The notes under the pieces: model-generated | Seen by the model: the letters and a program-made list of their open reading frames with translations, nothing else | Told to the model about the DNA's origin: nothing | Database searches by the model: none | Shown: piece by piece, positions 41,328 to 51,545 of the stretch | How the letters are laid out: every line of letters begins with the position of its first letter | Position numbering within the stretch: position 1 is the stretch's first letter | Translations under genes and position numbers: made by a program | Origin: Polyangiaceae bacterium | GTDB lineage: Bacteria; Myxococcota_A; Polyangia; Polyangiales; Polyangiaceae | Length of the DNA stretch: 64,000 nucleotides | Assembly (NCBI GenBank): GCA_025937835.1 | Contig: JAICQO010000004.1 | Span: forward strand, 62,001-126,000 | Direction: 5' to 3'

Positions 41328-42155
41328 GTGGCGAGAAAGCGAAAGCACCCAGAGCACGTCAACCACGAACGCTGGCTCGTCTCCTACGCCGACTTCATCA
41401 CCCTGCTGTTCGCGTTCTTCGTCGTCATGTTCGCGGTGTCGCAGGTCGACACCAACAAGGTGGGCCGGTTCTCGGAGTCGGTGCGCGCGGCTTCGAAATG
41501 GCAACTCTTCGACGATCAAGCCACCGCCCCGGTCAGCCCGATCAACAAGACGATCGGCAACGATAGCGAGACGATCGTGCTCGAGGACCAGAAGCAGCAG
41601 GGCCGCGATCTTGCGATTCTGATCAAGGAGATCCTGCAAGAGAGCATGGCCAGCGGTCGCATGAGCGTGATCAAGGGCCCCGACGGCGTGATCATCCGGC
41701 TCAACGACACCGCCTATTTTCCGTCCGGTCAGGCGGCTCTCCGCGCCGATCACCTGAAGGATCTCGAGGCGCTCGCGAAGATGCTGTTGCGGCTGCCGAA
41801 CCACGTCAGAATCGAGGGCCACACCGATCCCCGCCCGATCGCGACCGCGATTTTCCCGTCGAATTGGGAGCTCTCGGCGGCGCGCGCCGCCTCGATGCTG
41901 CGCTTCCTGTCTTCGGCCGGCGTGCCGGAAGAGCGCCTCGCGATCGTGGGCTACGCCGACCGCCGGCCGATCGTCAGCAACGAAACCGAGGACGGTCGCA
42001 AAAAGAACCGGCGGGTAGACATCGTGCTCCTGCGCGCGCCGACCGATCCCGCGCCTGCCCCCGACACGCAATCCGAGACCGAGACGGCGCCCGAGCCCGA
42101 GTCAGAACCAGCGCCGAAGCCCCGACCGGCCGCTGCGCCCGCGAAGGCCCGGTAG
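41328..42155 (+). CDS. motB: Flagellar stator protein MotB
   Basis: 275 residues. Single TM with the proton-binding Asp22 (SYADFITLLFAFFVVMFAVS), then an OmpA-like peptidoglycan-binding domain (NHVRIEGHTDPRPI, SAARAASMLRFLSSAGVPEERL, NRRVDIVLL) and an acidic Pro/Glu tail. GTG at 41328 with GGAGG upstream is chosen over an overlapping ATG-less extension. Proton rather than sodium type is not decided from sequence. Confidence 0.95.
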   Translation: MARKRKHPEHVNHERWLVSYADFITLLFAFFVVMFAVSQVDTNKVGRFSESVRAASKWQLFDDQATAPVSPINKTIGNDSETIVLEDQKQQGRDLAILIKEILQESMASGRMSVIKGPDGVIIRLNDTAYFPSGQAALRADHLKDLEALAKMLLRLPNHVRIEGHTDPRPIATAIFPSNWELSAARAASMLRFLSSAGVPEERLAIVGYADRRPIVSNETEDGRKKNRRVDIVLLRAPTDPAPAPDTQSETETAPEPESEPAPKPRPAAAPAKAR

Positions 42156-42272
42156 CACACCGGACCACATCTCTCGCACCGCTCGCGTACGCGCGGCCGA
42201 GACCGCCGAGACCGCCGAGCTGGTTCCCCCAAAATACCGCTCGAAGGCCGAGCGGCGAAAGACTACGCTCGC

Positions 42273-42542
42273 ATGGTGTCGTCCCCGCGCGACGCCCTGC
42301 TCGGCATCGTAAAAGATCTACTGGCGCCACTGATCCGTGCGGACGGTGGAGAGCTCTACGTGGTCAAGGTCGACGATCACGGTATCGCGCTGCACCTTGC
42401 CGGTCGCTTCTCCGGCTGCCCCGGCAATACGTTGGTGCGCCGTCGCGTGATCGAGCCCGTGCTGCTGTCCGCCGTACCCGGCGCGCAGATCGTGATCACG
42501 AGTGGCGTGCTGGTGCCGGCAAGCGCGGAGCGGATCGACTAG
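42273..42542 (+). CDS. NifU C-terminal domain-like protein lacking one cysteine
   Basis: 89 residues. LLAPLIRADGGELYVVKVDDHGIALHLAGRFSGCPGNT resembles the Fe-S scaffold NifU/NfuA domain, with the DGG and the Cys-x-x-Cys loop. The first Cys is Phe46, leaving only Cys49, so normal cluster binding is doubtful. It lies after motB and ends before a terminator. A ferredoxin-like or regulatory role is only a guess. Confidence 0.75.
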   Translation: MVSSPRDALLGIVKDLLAPLIRADGGELYVVKVDDHGIALHLAGRFSGCPGNTLVRRRVIEPVLLSAVPGAQIVITSGVLVPASAERID

Positions 42543-42620
42543 CCAGCGGGGCGTTGGGGTTCGGGCGCGATGCGCCCCCGCGGAGGATTTCGGTGGGGTG
42601 GGCGGGCGGGACGTTAAATA

Positions 42621-42660
42621 GAAAACGGCGGGAGGCCTGAGGGGGCGTCCCGCCGTTTTC
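42621..42660. terminator. Bidirectional intrinsic terminator
   Basis: Stem GAAAACGGCGGGA (42621-42633) / TCCCGCCGTTTTC (42648-42660): 13 bp perfect, flanked by A/T on both sides. It lies between the convergent NifU-like gene (plus) and the secreted protein (minus), closing the flagellar block. Confidence 0.9.
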
Positions 42661-42678
42661 GAGAAGCAGAGAAGAGCG

Positions 42679-43524
42679 TTACTTCTTCTTCTTCTTGTTC
42701 TTGTCTTTGTCCTTGTTCGGGTCCGGCGGGGGCTCGGGCGCCTTGGTGACGTTGACGACCTCGGCGTCGAGCGCTTTCACGTCTTGGACCTTGTTCTTGC
42801 GGTAGCTCGCGAGGTTCTCGTAAACGCGACGCTCGGAGTAGATCATGGCCAGGATGTCGCCGCGATCGACGGCGCGGATCACCTTGTCCGGATCACGCCA
42901 CTCCGCCTCGTTCATGGCGGGGCCCTTCTTGGGATCGGCCTTGGTGAGCTTCGGCGCAACGCCGAAGCGCTTGGTGAGCACCTTCACCGCTTCGTCGAAA
43001 TTGGCGCCGAGGGTCCCGCCCTCCTTCAGCTTGTGCTCGTCGTAGATCTTCCACAGCGAGTCGTTGAAGAAGAAGAAATAGCGCTGAGTTCCGCTGCGCA
43101 GCGTGAGCGAGGCCATGCTCTCCCCGTTCTTGTAGCTGTACTCGCCCTTGAGCGCGGTGTAGTCGACGCCGGTGGGCGTATCTCCGAAGTCCACCCGGCT
43201 GCGACGGAGCACGCCCTTGCGGTTCCGGAGCTCTTCGTTGACCGCGTCCAGGTCCGGCCCGGGCTGCGCCTTGCGCAGTAGCGGCAGCATCTCCTTGTCG
43301 ATCGCCTGGTCGTACACCTTGGCCAGGCCCTCGAGCGTCAGACCCCAGCGCAGCCCTTCCGGCGCCAACATCACGCTTTTCGCGATCGTTCCCGGCCCGC
43401 CTGCGGATTTGGCTTTGGCGTCCTTCGACGGATTGTCCTTGGCGAGCGCCGTGTCTTCGACCAAAACCAGGCCCAGGGCACTAGCGACCAGGGCGGAAAC
43501 GGCGGCGAATCGAATGAGCTTCAT
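42679..43524 (-). CDS. Secreted hypothetical protein
   Basis: 281 residues. Signal peptide (MKLIRFAAVSALVASALGLVLVEDTALA), a domain with alternating predicted strands (VDYTALKGEYSYKNGESMASLTL, QRYFFFFNDSLWKIYDEHKL), and a Lys/Asp-rich tail. ATG at 43524 with GGAGG six bases upstream. No family recognised. Transcribed away from the next gene. Confidence 0.75.
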   Translation of the reverse strand: MKLIRFAAVSALVASALGLVLVEDTALAKDNPSKDAKAKSAGGPGTIAKSVMLAPEGLRWGLTLEGLAKVYDQAIDKEMLPLLRKAQPGPDLDAVNEELRNRKGVLRRSRVDFGDTPTGVDYTALKGEYSYKNGESMASLTLRSGTQRYFFFFNDSLWKIYDEHKLKEGGTLGANFDEAVKVLTKRFGVAPKLTKADPKKGPAMNEAEWRDPDKVIRAVDRGDILAMIYSERRVYENLASYRKNKVQDVKALDAEVVNVTKAPEPPPDPNKDKDKNKKKKK

Positions 43525-43626
43525 CAAAATCCTCCACTCTCGGATCGGGCGGCGGGGAGAGCGCGCGAAAAGTACTCCGCAGGGTCGCGCATCTCAAGCA
43601 AGGTCCGCAGCTTTGGACGTGAAGTG

Positions 43627-44241
43627 ATGGAAGAAAAGTCACCGCGCTCGCAGCCTGCCGCCGTTTCTCGCCTCCCGACAAAAATCGGCCGGCGGGGCAG
43701 GCAGCTCGGCCGGACCCTGGCGCTGGCCCTGGTTCTGGGAGCCTCGGCGCCGGCCTGCACCCCCGCTTCGAACGAGGAGGCGTGGACCGCGAGTGACGTG
43801 ATTTACGCGAGGCACGACGCTCAGCTCTTCGATGACCTGTTTCGGCCGGAGCTGTTCGGGGTGGAACACACGGTCGAGCCTCCGGAGCGCGACCCGCGTC
43901 TGACCGAGCGCGCCGTGGTCGCCGACTCGGTGTCCCAGGCCAAGGTGATCACCGTGACGCGCGGCGGCGTACAGAGCGGTTCCAGCTACACGATCGTGCT
44001 GCGCCCCGAGCCGAAGCCGCTCGCCGGCCGCAAGCTGCCGGAGACGGTGACGCTGGTCATCTTCCGCTCCAACCCGACCTTCGCCTGGCTCGACGCGGCA
44101 GGGCAGAGCTGGGTCGGCACGCGCGTGGTGCTGTTCGCGCGAGTCTTCATGGATGGGCTCCACTACCACGCCACGACCGACACCGAGCCCGTGCGGAAGG
44201 CCATCGAGCAAGCGACGGTTTTGCACAGCCTCGTGCAGTAA
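43627..44241 (+). CDS. Putative lipoprotein of unknown function
   Basis: About 204 residues. N-terminal LALALVLGASAPAC fits a lipobox preceded by an Arg-rich stretch, so it is probably exported and lipidated. The rest (SYTIVLRPEPKPLAGRKLPETVTLVIFRSNPTFAWLD) has strand-like segments but no recognised family. Divergent from the previous gene with about 100 bases between. Confidence 0.65.
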   Translation: MEEKSPRSQPAAVSRLPTKIGRRGRQLGRTLALALVLGASAPACTPASNEEAWTASDVIYARHDAQLFDDLFRPELFGVEHTVEPPERDPRLTERAVVADSVSQAKVITVTRGGVQSGSSYTIVLRPEPKPLAGRKLPETVTLVIFRSNPTFAWLDAAGQSWVGTRVVLFARVFMDGLHYHATTDTEPVRKAIEQATVLHSLVQ

Positions 44242-44263
44242 CAGCAGACCCGAGCCCTCCGTC

Positions 44264-44283
44264 CGACGGCGTCGTTGCCGTCG
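44264..44283 (+). terminator. Hairpin after the lipoprotein gene
   Basis: CGACGGC-GTCGTT-GCCGTCG gives a 7-bp stem 22 bases after the stop codon, with no U-run. Possible weak or Rho-assisted terminator. Confidence 0.4.
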
Positions 44284-44369
44284 CTGGACGAAGGGGGGGG
44301 CGGCGTGGTTTCCTTCGAGGGCTCGCAGACCGAGGTCCGCCGAACTCTAGGAAAAAAGCGCCCGTGCAC

Positions 44370-45209
44370 ATGTATTTTCGTTCCAGCTCCGTCGAGATCA
44401 AGTCCGCGCGCGAAATCGACGCGATGCGGGAGGTGGGCCGGCTCGCTGGAGAAACGCTGAGCCTGATTGGCGCTCACGTGAAGCCCGGTGTGACGACCGA
44501 CGAGCTCAATCGCATCGCCCACGAAGACACGCTGAAGAAGGGCGCGCGCCCCGCACCCTTGAATTACCGCGGCTCCGCCGGCGATACGCCGTTCCCCAAG
44601 AGCATCTGCACCTCGGTGAACGAGGTCGTGTGTCACGGCATCCCCGGACCCTACGCGCTCAAAGAAGGCGACATCGTCAACGTGGACATCACGCACCTGT
44701 ACAAGGGCTTCCACGGCGATACGTCCGCGACGTTCTACGTCGGACGCAAGATCAGCAAGAAGGCACAGCTCGTCACGGAGGTCGCGCGGCGTTGTCTGGA
44801 TCTGGCGATCGCGGAGGTGCGTCCCGGCGCGCGGCTCGGTGACATCGGCGCGGCGATCCAGGAGTTCGCCGAGCCTCGCGGCTGCTCGGTGGTTCGCGAT
44901 TTCGTCGGTCACGGCATCGGCCGCAAGTTCCACGACGAGCCCAAAGTCAGCCACGTCGGCGAGCGAGGCAAAGGGCTACGTCTCAAAGCGGGCATGACCT
45001 TCACCATCGAACCGATGATCAATACCGGGGGCTGGGAGGTGGAGATCTTGGACGACGATTGGACGGCCGTGACGCGCGACGGGTCGCTCTCGGCTCAGTT
45101 CGAACACACAATCCTCGTCACCGACTCGGGGGCCGAGATCCTCACTGTGCGACCTTCCAAGCTGGAAAACAGTGAGATTTTCGATAGTTACTTCGACAGC
45201 AACCCCTGA
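44370..45209 (+). CDS. map: Methionine aminopeptidase, type I
   Basis: 279 residues from the ATG at 44370 (a GTG at 44364 is the alternative). Metal ligands are all present in context: NVDITHLYKGFHGDTSATF (two Asp), VGHGIGRKFHDEPKV (His), FTIEPMIN (Glu), FEHTILVT (Glu). The substrate His is in VCHGIPGPYAL. Removes N-terminal Met. Confidence 0.96.
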   Translation: MYFRSSSVEIKSAREIDAMREVGRLAGETLSLIGAHVKPGVTTDELNRIAHEDTLKKGARPAPLNYRGSAGDTPFPKSICTSVNEVVCHGIPGPYALKEGDIVNVDITHLYKGFHGDTSATFYVGRKISKKAQLVTEVARRCLDLAIAEVRPGARLGDIGAAIQEFAEPRGCSVVRDFVGHGIGRKFHDEPKVSHVGERGKGLRLKAGMTFTIEPMINTGGWEVEILDDDWTAVTRDGSLSAQFEHTILVTDSGAEILTVRPSKLENSEIFDSYFDSNP

Positions 45210-45252
45210 AACCGGCCCGAAGTCCAGACGGCGTCATTGAAGTGAAGTCAGC

Positions 45253-45282
45253 TTGACGTAGCCAGCCGGAGCCGACTACGTT
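45253..45282 (+). promoter_or_regulatory. Possible promoter of the Fic-fold gene
   Basis: TTGACG and TACGTT with an 18-base spacer, about 85 bases before the ATG at 45369. Only a partial match. Confidence 0.25.
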
Positions 45283-45368
45283 GCGCCGGGGCTGTGCCCC
45301 AGGGACACCGGTCCCGCCCGCGACTTCGAAGCAAGCCGCGCCCGCGGGCCGGGGCTGCTTTCGGTTCG

Positions 45369-47423
45369 ATGTCGGCTCGGAAATCAAAGAAATCGCTTAG
45401 GAAACCTGCTGCGAAGCCGGCTCGGAAGGGCCGCGCCTCGAGCAAGCGCCCTGCTCGCTCCCCGGCCAAGGCGTCGAAGAAGAAAGCTTCTACGACCGCC
45501 CGGCCGGCTCGTGCTGCCAAAAAGGCGCCCCCCAAGGCGGCCAAGAAGGTAGCCAAGGTAGCCAAAGCAGCCCAGAAGAAGGCGCAGGCCCAGAAGCAGA
45601 AGCTCGAGAAGCAGAAGAAGCTCCTCGCGCAGAAGGCCAAGGAGCAAGCGCAGCGCGACAAGGCACGGGCCAAGGCCGAGCTCGAAAAGCAACGCGAGAA
45701 AGAGCGCGCCGCCCGGGAGAAGGCCAAGGCCCTCGCCGAGAAGGAACGCGAAAAGCAGCGCGTCGCCAAGGAGAAGGCCAAAGCCCTCGCCGAGAAGGAG
45801 CGTGAGCGCCAGCGCGTCCTCAAAGAGAAGGAAAAGGCGCGCCTCGAGAAGGAGCGCGAGAAGCAGCGCCTGCTCAAGGAAAAGGAGAAGGCCCGCGAGC
45901 AGCAGGAAAAGGAGCGCGCCAAGGCCGCCGCCCTGAAGGCCCGCGAGGAAGAGCGCGAGCGCAAGAAGAAGGAAGCCGCCGACGAGCGCGCCCGCAAGAT
46001 CCAGGAGCGCGACGCGGCTCGCGAAGCAGCGCGCAAGCAGAAGGAAGAAGAGCGCGCGCGACGTGATGCCGAGCGCGAGGCCTACCGCAAGGCGAAAGAG
46101 GCCGAGCGCGAGCGGCTGCGCGCCGAGCGCGAAGCGGCGCGACGCGCCCTCGAGGGCAAGGTCGCCCGAGCCAGCAAGCGCCTCGCGAAAGACGGCTCGA
46201 GCCGCGGCGGTGCTTCGAACCGCGTCTATCGGCCGGATGCGATCCCGAATCAGTCGGGTACCACGCGCCGCACGACGGATGCCGTGTTCCGCCCGCTCGG
46301 CGTGCGCCCGATCGTCGTCTCCCCGCTCTCGAGCGAAGAGCTCGCCCACGCGGATCTATCGGCGCCGCCCGGCAATCCGGACCACGTGCGTCCGACTCCC
46401 CCGCCCCCCGTGCCGCTCAGCGTGGAGGAGCGCTACCAGTCGATCACCGAGCGGCTCGGCCGCGCCGACGCCGCGTTCCAGCGGGAATACCGCGAGAACT
46501 TCGACATGTCGTGGATCTACCACGACAGCGCGCTCGAAGGCGTCGTCTACACCTTCCAGGAGCTCAAGGCCGCGGTGGATCCTTCGGTCCCGATCGTGCC
46601 GGATTCCAGCCTGCAGCCCGCCTGCGAAGAGATCCGTCGCCATCGCGCGGCGATCGAGCTGGTGCGCGACCTGGCCGAGCGCAAGCGTGTCCCGATCAAC
46701 GTGGACATGGTGAAGAAGCTCTACGTCACCCTCCATCCGGAAGAGGGCGACGTGAAGACGGTCAAGTACCGGAAGGACATCCCCCAGCACCGGCTGTACT
46801 TCCACGAGTACGTTCCGCCCGACAAGATCGCCTACCGCGTGCGGCAGATCGTCGACTGGCTGAACGGGCCGGAGCCCAAGAAGATGAAGAACCCGCTGCG
46901 CGTCGCGGCGCGGGTTCACTACGACCTGGTGCGCGTGTTCCCGTTCCAGACGGACAGCGGCAAGGTCTCGCGCCTGTTGATGAACCTGATCTTGATGCGC
47001 TCGGGTTACCCACCCGCCATCATCCACTCGACCGAGCGCCAGAAGTACTACGAGGCGCTCAAGGGTCAGCTCCCGATCATCATCAACATGACGCTCGATG
47101 CGATCTCGAACGCTCTCGCCAGCATCGAGAAGCACCTCGACGAGCACGAGACGCGCTCCAAATCCGGAGGTGCCGCCTCGACGGCCACCCCGTCCGCGCC
47201 GGGAACGCCGGCCGCCGCGCAGGCCGCGGGCCCCGAGGTATCGGACGTCCCCGACGAGCCGGACGCCGCTCGCGACACGGACGACGAGGACGACTCCGAC
47301 GACCTAGCCGCAACCGCGGACAACTCGGACACTTCGGACACTTCGGACACCGCCGAGCCCGCAGACGATGCGGACGACGCGGACGCGCCGGACAGCTCCG
47401 ACACGCCCGAAGCCTCGGAATAG
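45369..47423 (+). CDS. Coiled-coil protein with degenerate Fic domain (pseudo-Fic)
   Basis: 684 residues. Residues 1-90 Lys/Ala-rich; 90-290 a highly charged Lys/Glu/Arg coiled coil; about 370-600 a Fic fold: inhibition-like motif SALEG with Glu390, a flap (HEYVPPDKIAYRVRQIVDWL), and the helix VHYDLVRVFPF through RLLMNLILMRSGYPPAII, very like human FICD and other Fic AMPylases around the active site. The catalytic motif HPFxDGNGR reads FPFQTDSGK: His is Phe524 and the Asp, Gly, Asn and Arg positions are changed. An acidic Asp/Ser/Ala tail follows. Catalysis as an AMPylase is therefore unlikely. Upstream M at 45294 is out of family. Confidence 0.82.
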   Translation: MSARKSKKSLRKPAAKPARKGRASSKRPARSPAKASKKKASTTARPARAAKKAPPKAAKKVAKVAKAAQKKAQAQKQKLEKQKKLLAQKAKEQAQRDKARAKAELEKQREKERAAREKAKALAEKEREKQRVAKEKAKALAEKERERQRVLKEKEKARLEKEREKQRLLKEKEKAREQQEKERAKAAALKAREEERERKKKEAADERARKIQERDAAREAARKQKEEERARRDAEREAYRKAKEAERERLRAEREAARRALEGKVARASKRLAKDGSSRGGASNRVYRPDAIPNQSGTTRRTTDAVFRPLGVRPIVVSPLSSEELAHADLSAPPGNPDHVRPTPPPPVPLSVEERYQSITERLGRADAAFQREYRENFDMSWIYHDSALEGVVYTFQELKAAVDPSVPIVPDSSLQPACEEIRRHRAAIELVRDLAERKRVPINVDMVKKLYVTLHPEEGDVKTVKYRKDIPQHRLYFHEYVPPDKIAYRVRQIVDWLNGPEPKKMKNPLRVAARVHYDLVRVFPFQTDSGKVSRLLMNLILMRSGYPPAIIHSTERQKYYEALKGQLPIIINMTLDAISNALASIEKHLDEHETRSKSGGAASTATPSAPGTPAAAQAAGPEVSDVPDEPDAARDTDDEDDSDDLAATADNSDTSDTSDTAEPADDADDADAPDSSDTPEASE

Positions 47424-47444
47424 CCTGCTCGCGCGTCGGTGCCG

Positions 47445-48880
47445 TCAGTCAGCGCCGGCCGCGATCGCGTCCCAGCCCGTGGCCTGAGCGAGCTTGGCGA
47501 TCGCGACGTTGTAATCGAAGGTCGCGGTCATCAAGGCGAAGCGCCGGAGCGCGTACTCTTTGGCGGGATCGACGATGTCTTTGTCCTCGAAGGTGCCGAC
47601 GTCGATGCCTTGTTGCACCTGGAGCAGCCAGCGCTTGGCGAGAGCTACCGAGCGGCCATAAGCGGCCAAGCGATTCTCGGCGTCCACCGCCTCGCGAAAC
47701 GCCTGTTCGACCTCGACCCCTACCCCGCCGAGAGCGTAGCGCTGGGTCGCGCGGATCTCTTCGAGCTCGGCCTCGGCCTGGGCGAGCCGCGCCGTGGCCG
47801 GCAGGAAGTCGAGCTTGTATCGCATCACGAGCGCCGCGCCGTAGCTCTGGCCGTGACCCGGATCGATCGTGAACGGGTTTCGCTGATCGGTGACCCTCGG
47901 CGCGTTGGCGTAGCGCGCGGACAGACCGAGCCCGAAATCCGGAAACAGCTTGGCGCGCGCGACGCGCAGCTGCGCCTCTTTCGCGAGGATGCCGGCCCGC
48001 GCCATGTTGATCTCCGGGCGGTGAACGCGCGCCGCCGACAGGTAGTGCGCGAGCGGACCGAGCCGGTGCGCGAGTAGCTTCAGCGGCACATCGGGCACCG
48101 CGAGCGGTCCGTTGACACCCGTGAGGAAGCGCAGACCCGACAGCGCGTAGAGCTGCTGCTTTCGGGCCTCGCTCTCGCGGGCGTTCAGATCTTCACGCTG
48201 GAGCTGGAGCTTGATCAGGTCGATCTCGTCCGAGTCTCCGTCCGCCACTTTCTCTTCCAGCGGAGCGAGGTACTTGTCGATGCGCGCTTCGGCCTCGCGC
48301 ACCAGCACGAGGGCGTCCTTCGCGAGCTGCGCACCGTAGAAGGCGCGGCGCACCGCGAGCAGCACCTCGTTCTTTTCCTTCTTGAGCTCCTGCTCGCCCA
48401 CCTTGACGTTGGCGTCGGCGGCGTCCCACGTGTTGGTGATCTTGCCGAAGGTCCAGAGCGGCACGACCCCGTCGAGGCCGACCTGCCAGGCCAGGCCCAT
48501 GTCCGACTTGATCGGGACGTCCGAGTCGGGGCTGTACACCGAAGTGCCGCGCACGGTCGGAGCGAGCGCGAGCCCCGCGGTCAGGTTGAACTCGCTGAAC
48601 GGCTGGGTGTGCGCCTGAAAGCGCTGGGCGCGCTTGTAAGCGAGCTTGGCCCGCGCCTCGTGGACCTTCGGGTAGTTCTTGGCTGCGAGCGCGAGGCAGC
48701 GGCTCAGGGTGTAGGTCGTAGCGCTCGCGGCTTTCGGCGCCGCTGAGGCCTCCGCGCGGTCGTCCCCGCTCTCTTCCGCCGGGTCTTCGGCGAGGGCGGG
48801 GGATCCGCCCGACAGCGCGGCGAGCACCAACAGAGCACACCACGACACCCGCCGGAGGGCCGTGAGCGATCGCGCGTTCA

Positions 48881-48881
<1 letters not shown>
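47445..48881 (-). CDS. TolC-like outer-membrane efflux protein
   Basis: 478 residues. Signal peptide, then two OEP repeats with coiled-coil segments (TTYTLSRCLALAAKNYPKVHEARAKLAYKRAQRF, ADANVKVGEQELKKEKNEVLLAVRRAFYGAQLAKDAL; SAARVHRPEINMARAGILAKEAQLRVARAKLFPD). Role is presumably as outer-membrane channel for an exporter encoded elsewhere, as no inner-membrane partner is next to it. Start overlaps the regulator stop by one base, so it belongs to the response-regulator operon. Confidence 0.87.
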
Positions 48882-50358
<1,477 letters not shown>

Positions 50359-50362
<4 letters not shown>

Positions 50363-51441
50363 TCCGGACCTCGCTCGGGAGGGTGGGAGGGCGGCGCGCC
50401 ACGTTGCGCCGCGGCGGCGGACGGCTGCGGTCGATCACCCGGGTCGCCGAGCTGCGGCGTGTAGAGCTGGCCCTGCTGCTGGTAGACGGAGAGCCGGCCC
50501 GCGCCGTCACGCTTGGCGTGGTGCATCGCCGTGTCGGCCGCGCGGAGCAGCTGGTCTTTGCTGCGCACGTCGCGCGACGGGTAGAGGGCGATCCCGACCG
50601 AGACGCCGATCGGTTGACCGGAGGCCTCGAGCGCGCGCTGTTCGCCGAGCTCGCGGAACAGGCGCTCGGCGACGGTGGTGGCGCCTGCGAAATGCGTGCT
50701 CGGCAGCAGCACCAGGAACTCGTCCGCGCCGAACCGCGCGACGACGTCCACCTCGCGCACGCTCTTTTTCAGGGCCTCTGCCACCTTCTGGATCACGCGA
50801 TCGCCCGCGGCTCGCCCGCTGGCTTCGTTGTGAGAACGCAGGTTGTCGATGTCCACTACCATGCACGCCAAGGGGTCGTGATATCGCTCGGCCCTCTTGA
50901 ACTCCTCGTTCAAACGAGCGTGCAAGTAACGGTAGTTGAAGAGCCCCGTCAATGGATCGAACAAGCTGAGCTGTTCGAGCCGGGCCCGCGCGTCGGCCAC
51001 GTGATCGTAGAGCCGCTTGATCCGCAGCATCGACTCGACGCGGGCGATCAGCTCCTCCTGGTCGAAGGGCTTGCACACGTAGTCGTCGGCGCCGATGCGC
51101 AGGCCTTCGACCCGGCTGGCGCTGTCGGTGCGCACGGTCAGGAGCACCACGGGCAAGAAACCGTGGCTGGTCATGCCCTTGATCAGCCGGCACGCCTCGA
51201 GGCCGGTCAGCCGCGGCATCAGCACGTCGAGCAGGACCAGATCCACCGAGCCCTTTGCCACGCGCTCGACCGCGGCCTGGCCGTCCGCGACGGTGTCCAC
51301 CCTGAACCCCCGTGCGGTAAGCACGGCCTCCAGAGCTTCGCGCGTCAGACGGTCGTCGTCCGCCACTACCAGTTGCGAGTCGGAAAGCGGTCGCACCGAC
51401 TGCGACAAGCCCGACGAACTCGGAGGATCACTCTCCGCCAC
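50359..51441 (-). CDS. Response regulator with GGDEF-like domain (GADEF)
   Basis: 360 residues. N-terminal receiver (VVADDDRLTRE; phospho-Asp in LLDVLMPRLTG), then a GGDEF domain (LFDPLTGLFNYRYLHARL; DIDNLRSHNEASGRAAGD). The signature loop is GADEF rather than GGDEF, and an RxxD inhibitory site (REVD) precedes it with the usual 5-residue spacing. Activity as a diguanylate cyclase is uncertain; c-di-GMP binding through the RxxD site is possible. A Pro/Ala-rich tail of 50 residues follows. Confidence 0.88.
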
Positions 51442-51545
51442 GGCCCCTCAGAGTAGTCGAACGACAGCCGGTTGACGACCGCCGCGTGCGCGCGAAGAAA
51501 CCGCTTTCGCAGCGCGTGTGGGAGCCCCTCGGTGCTGCTCCGCCA

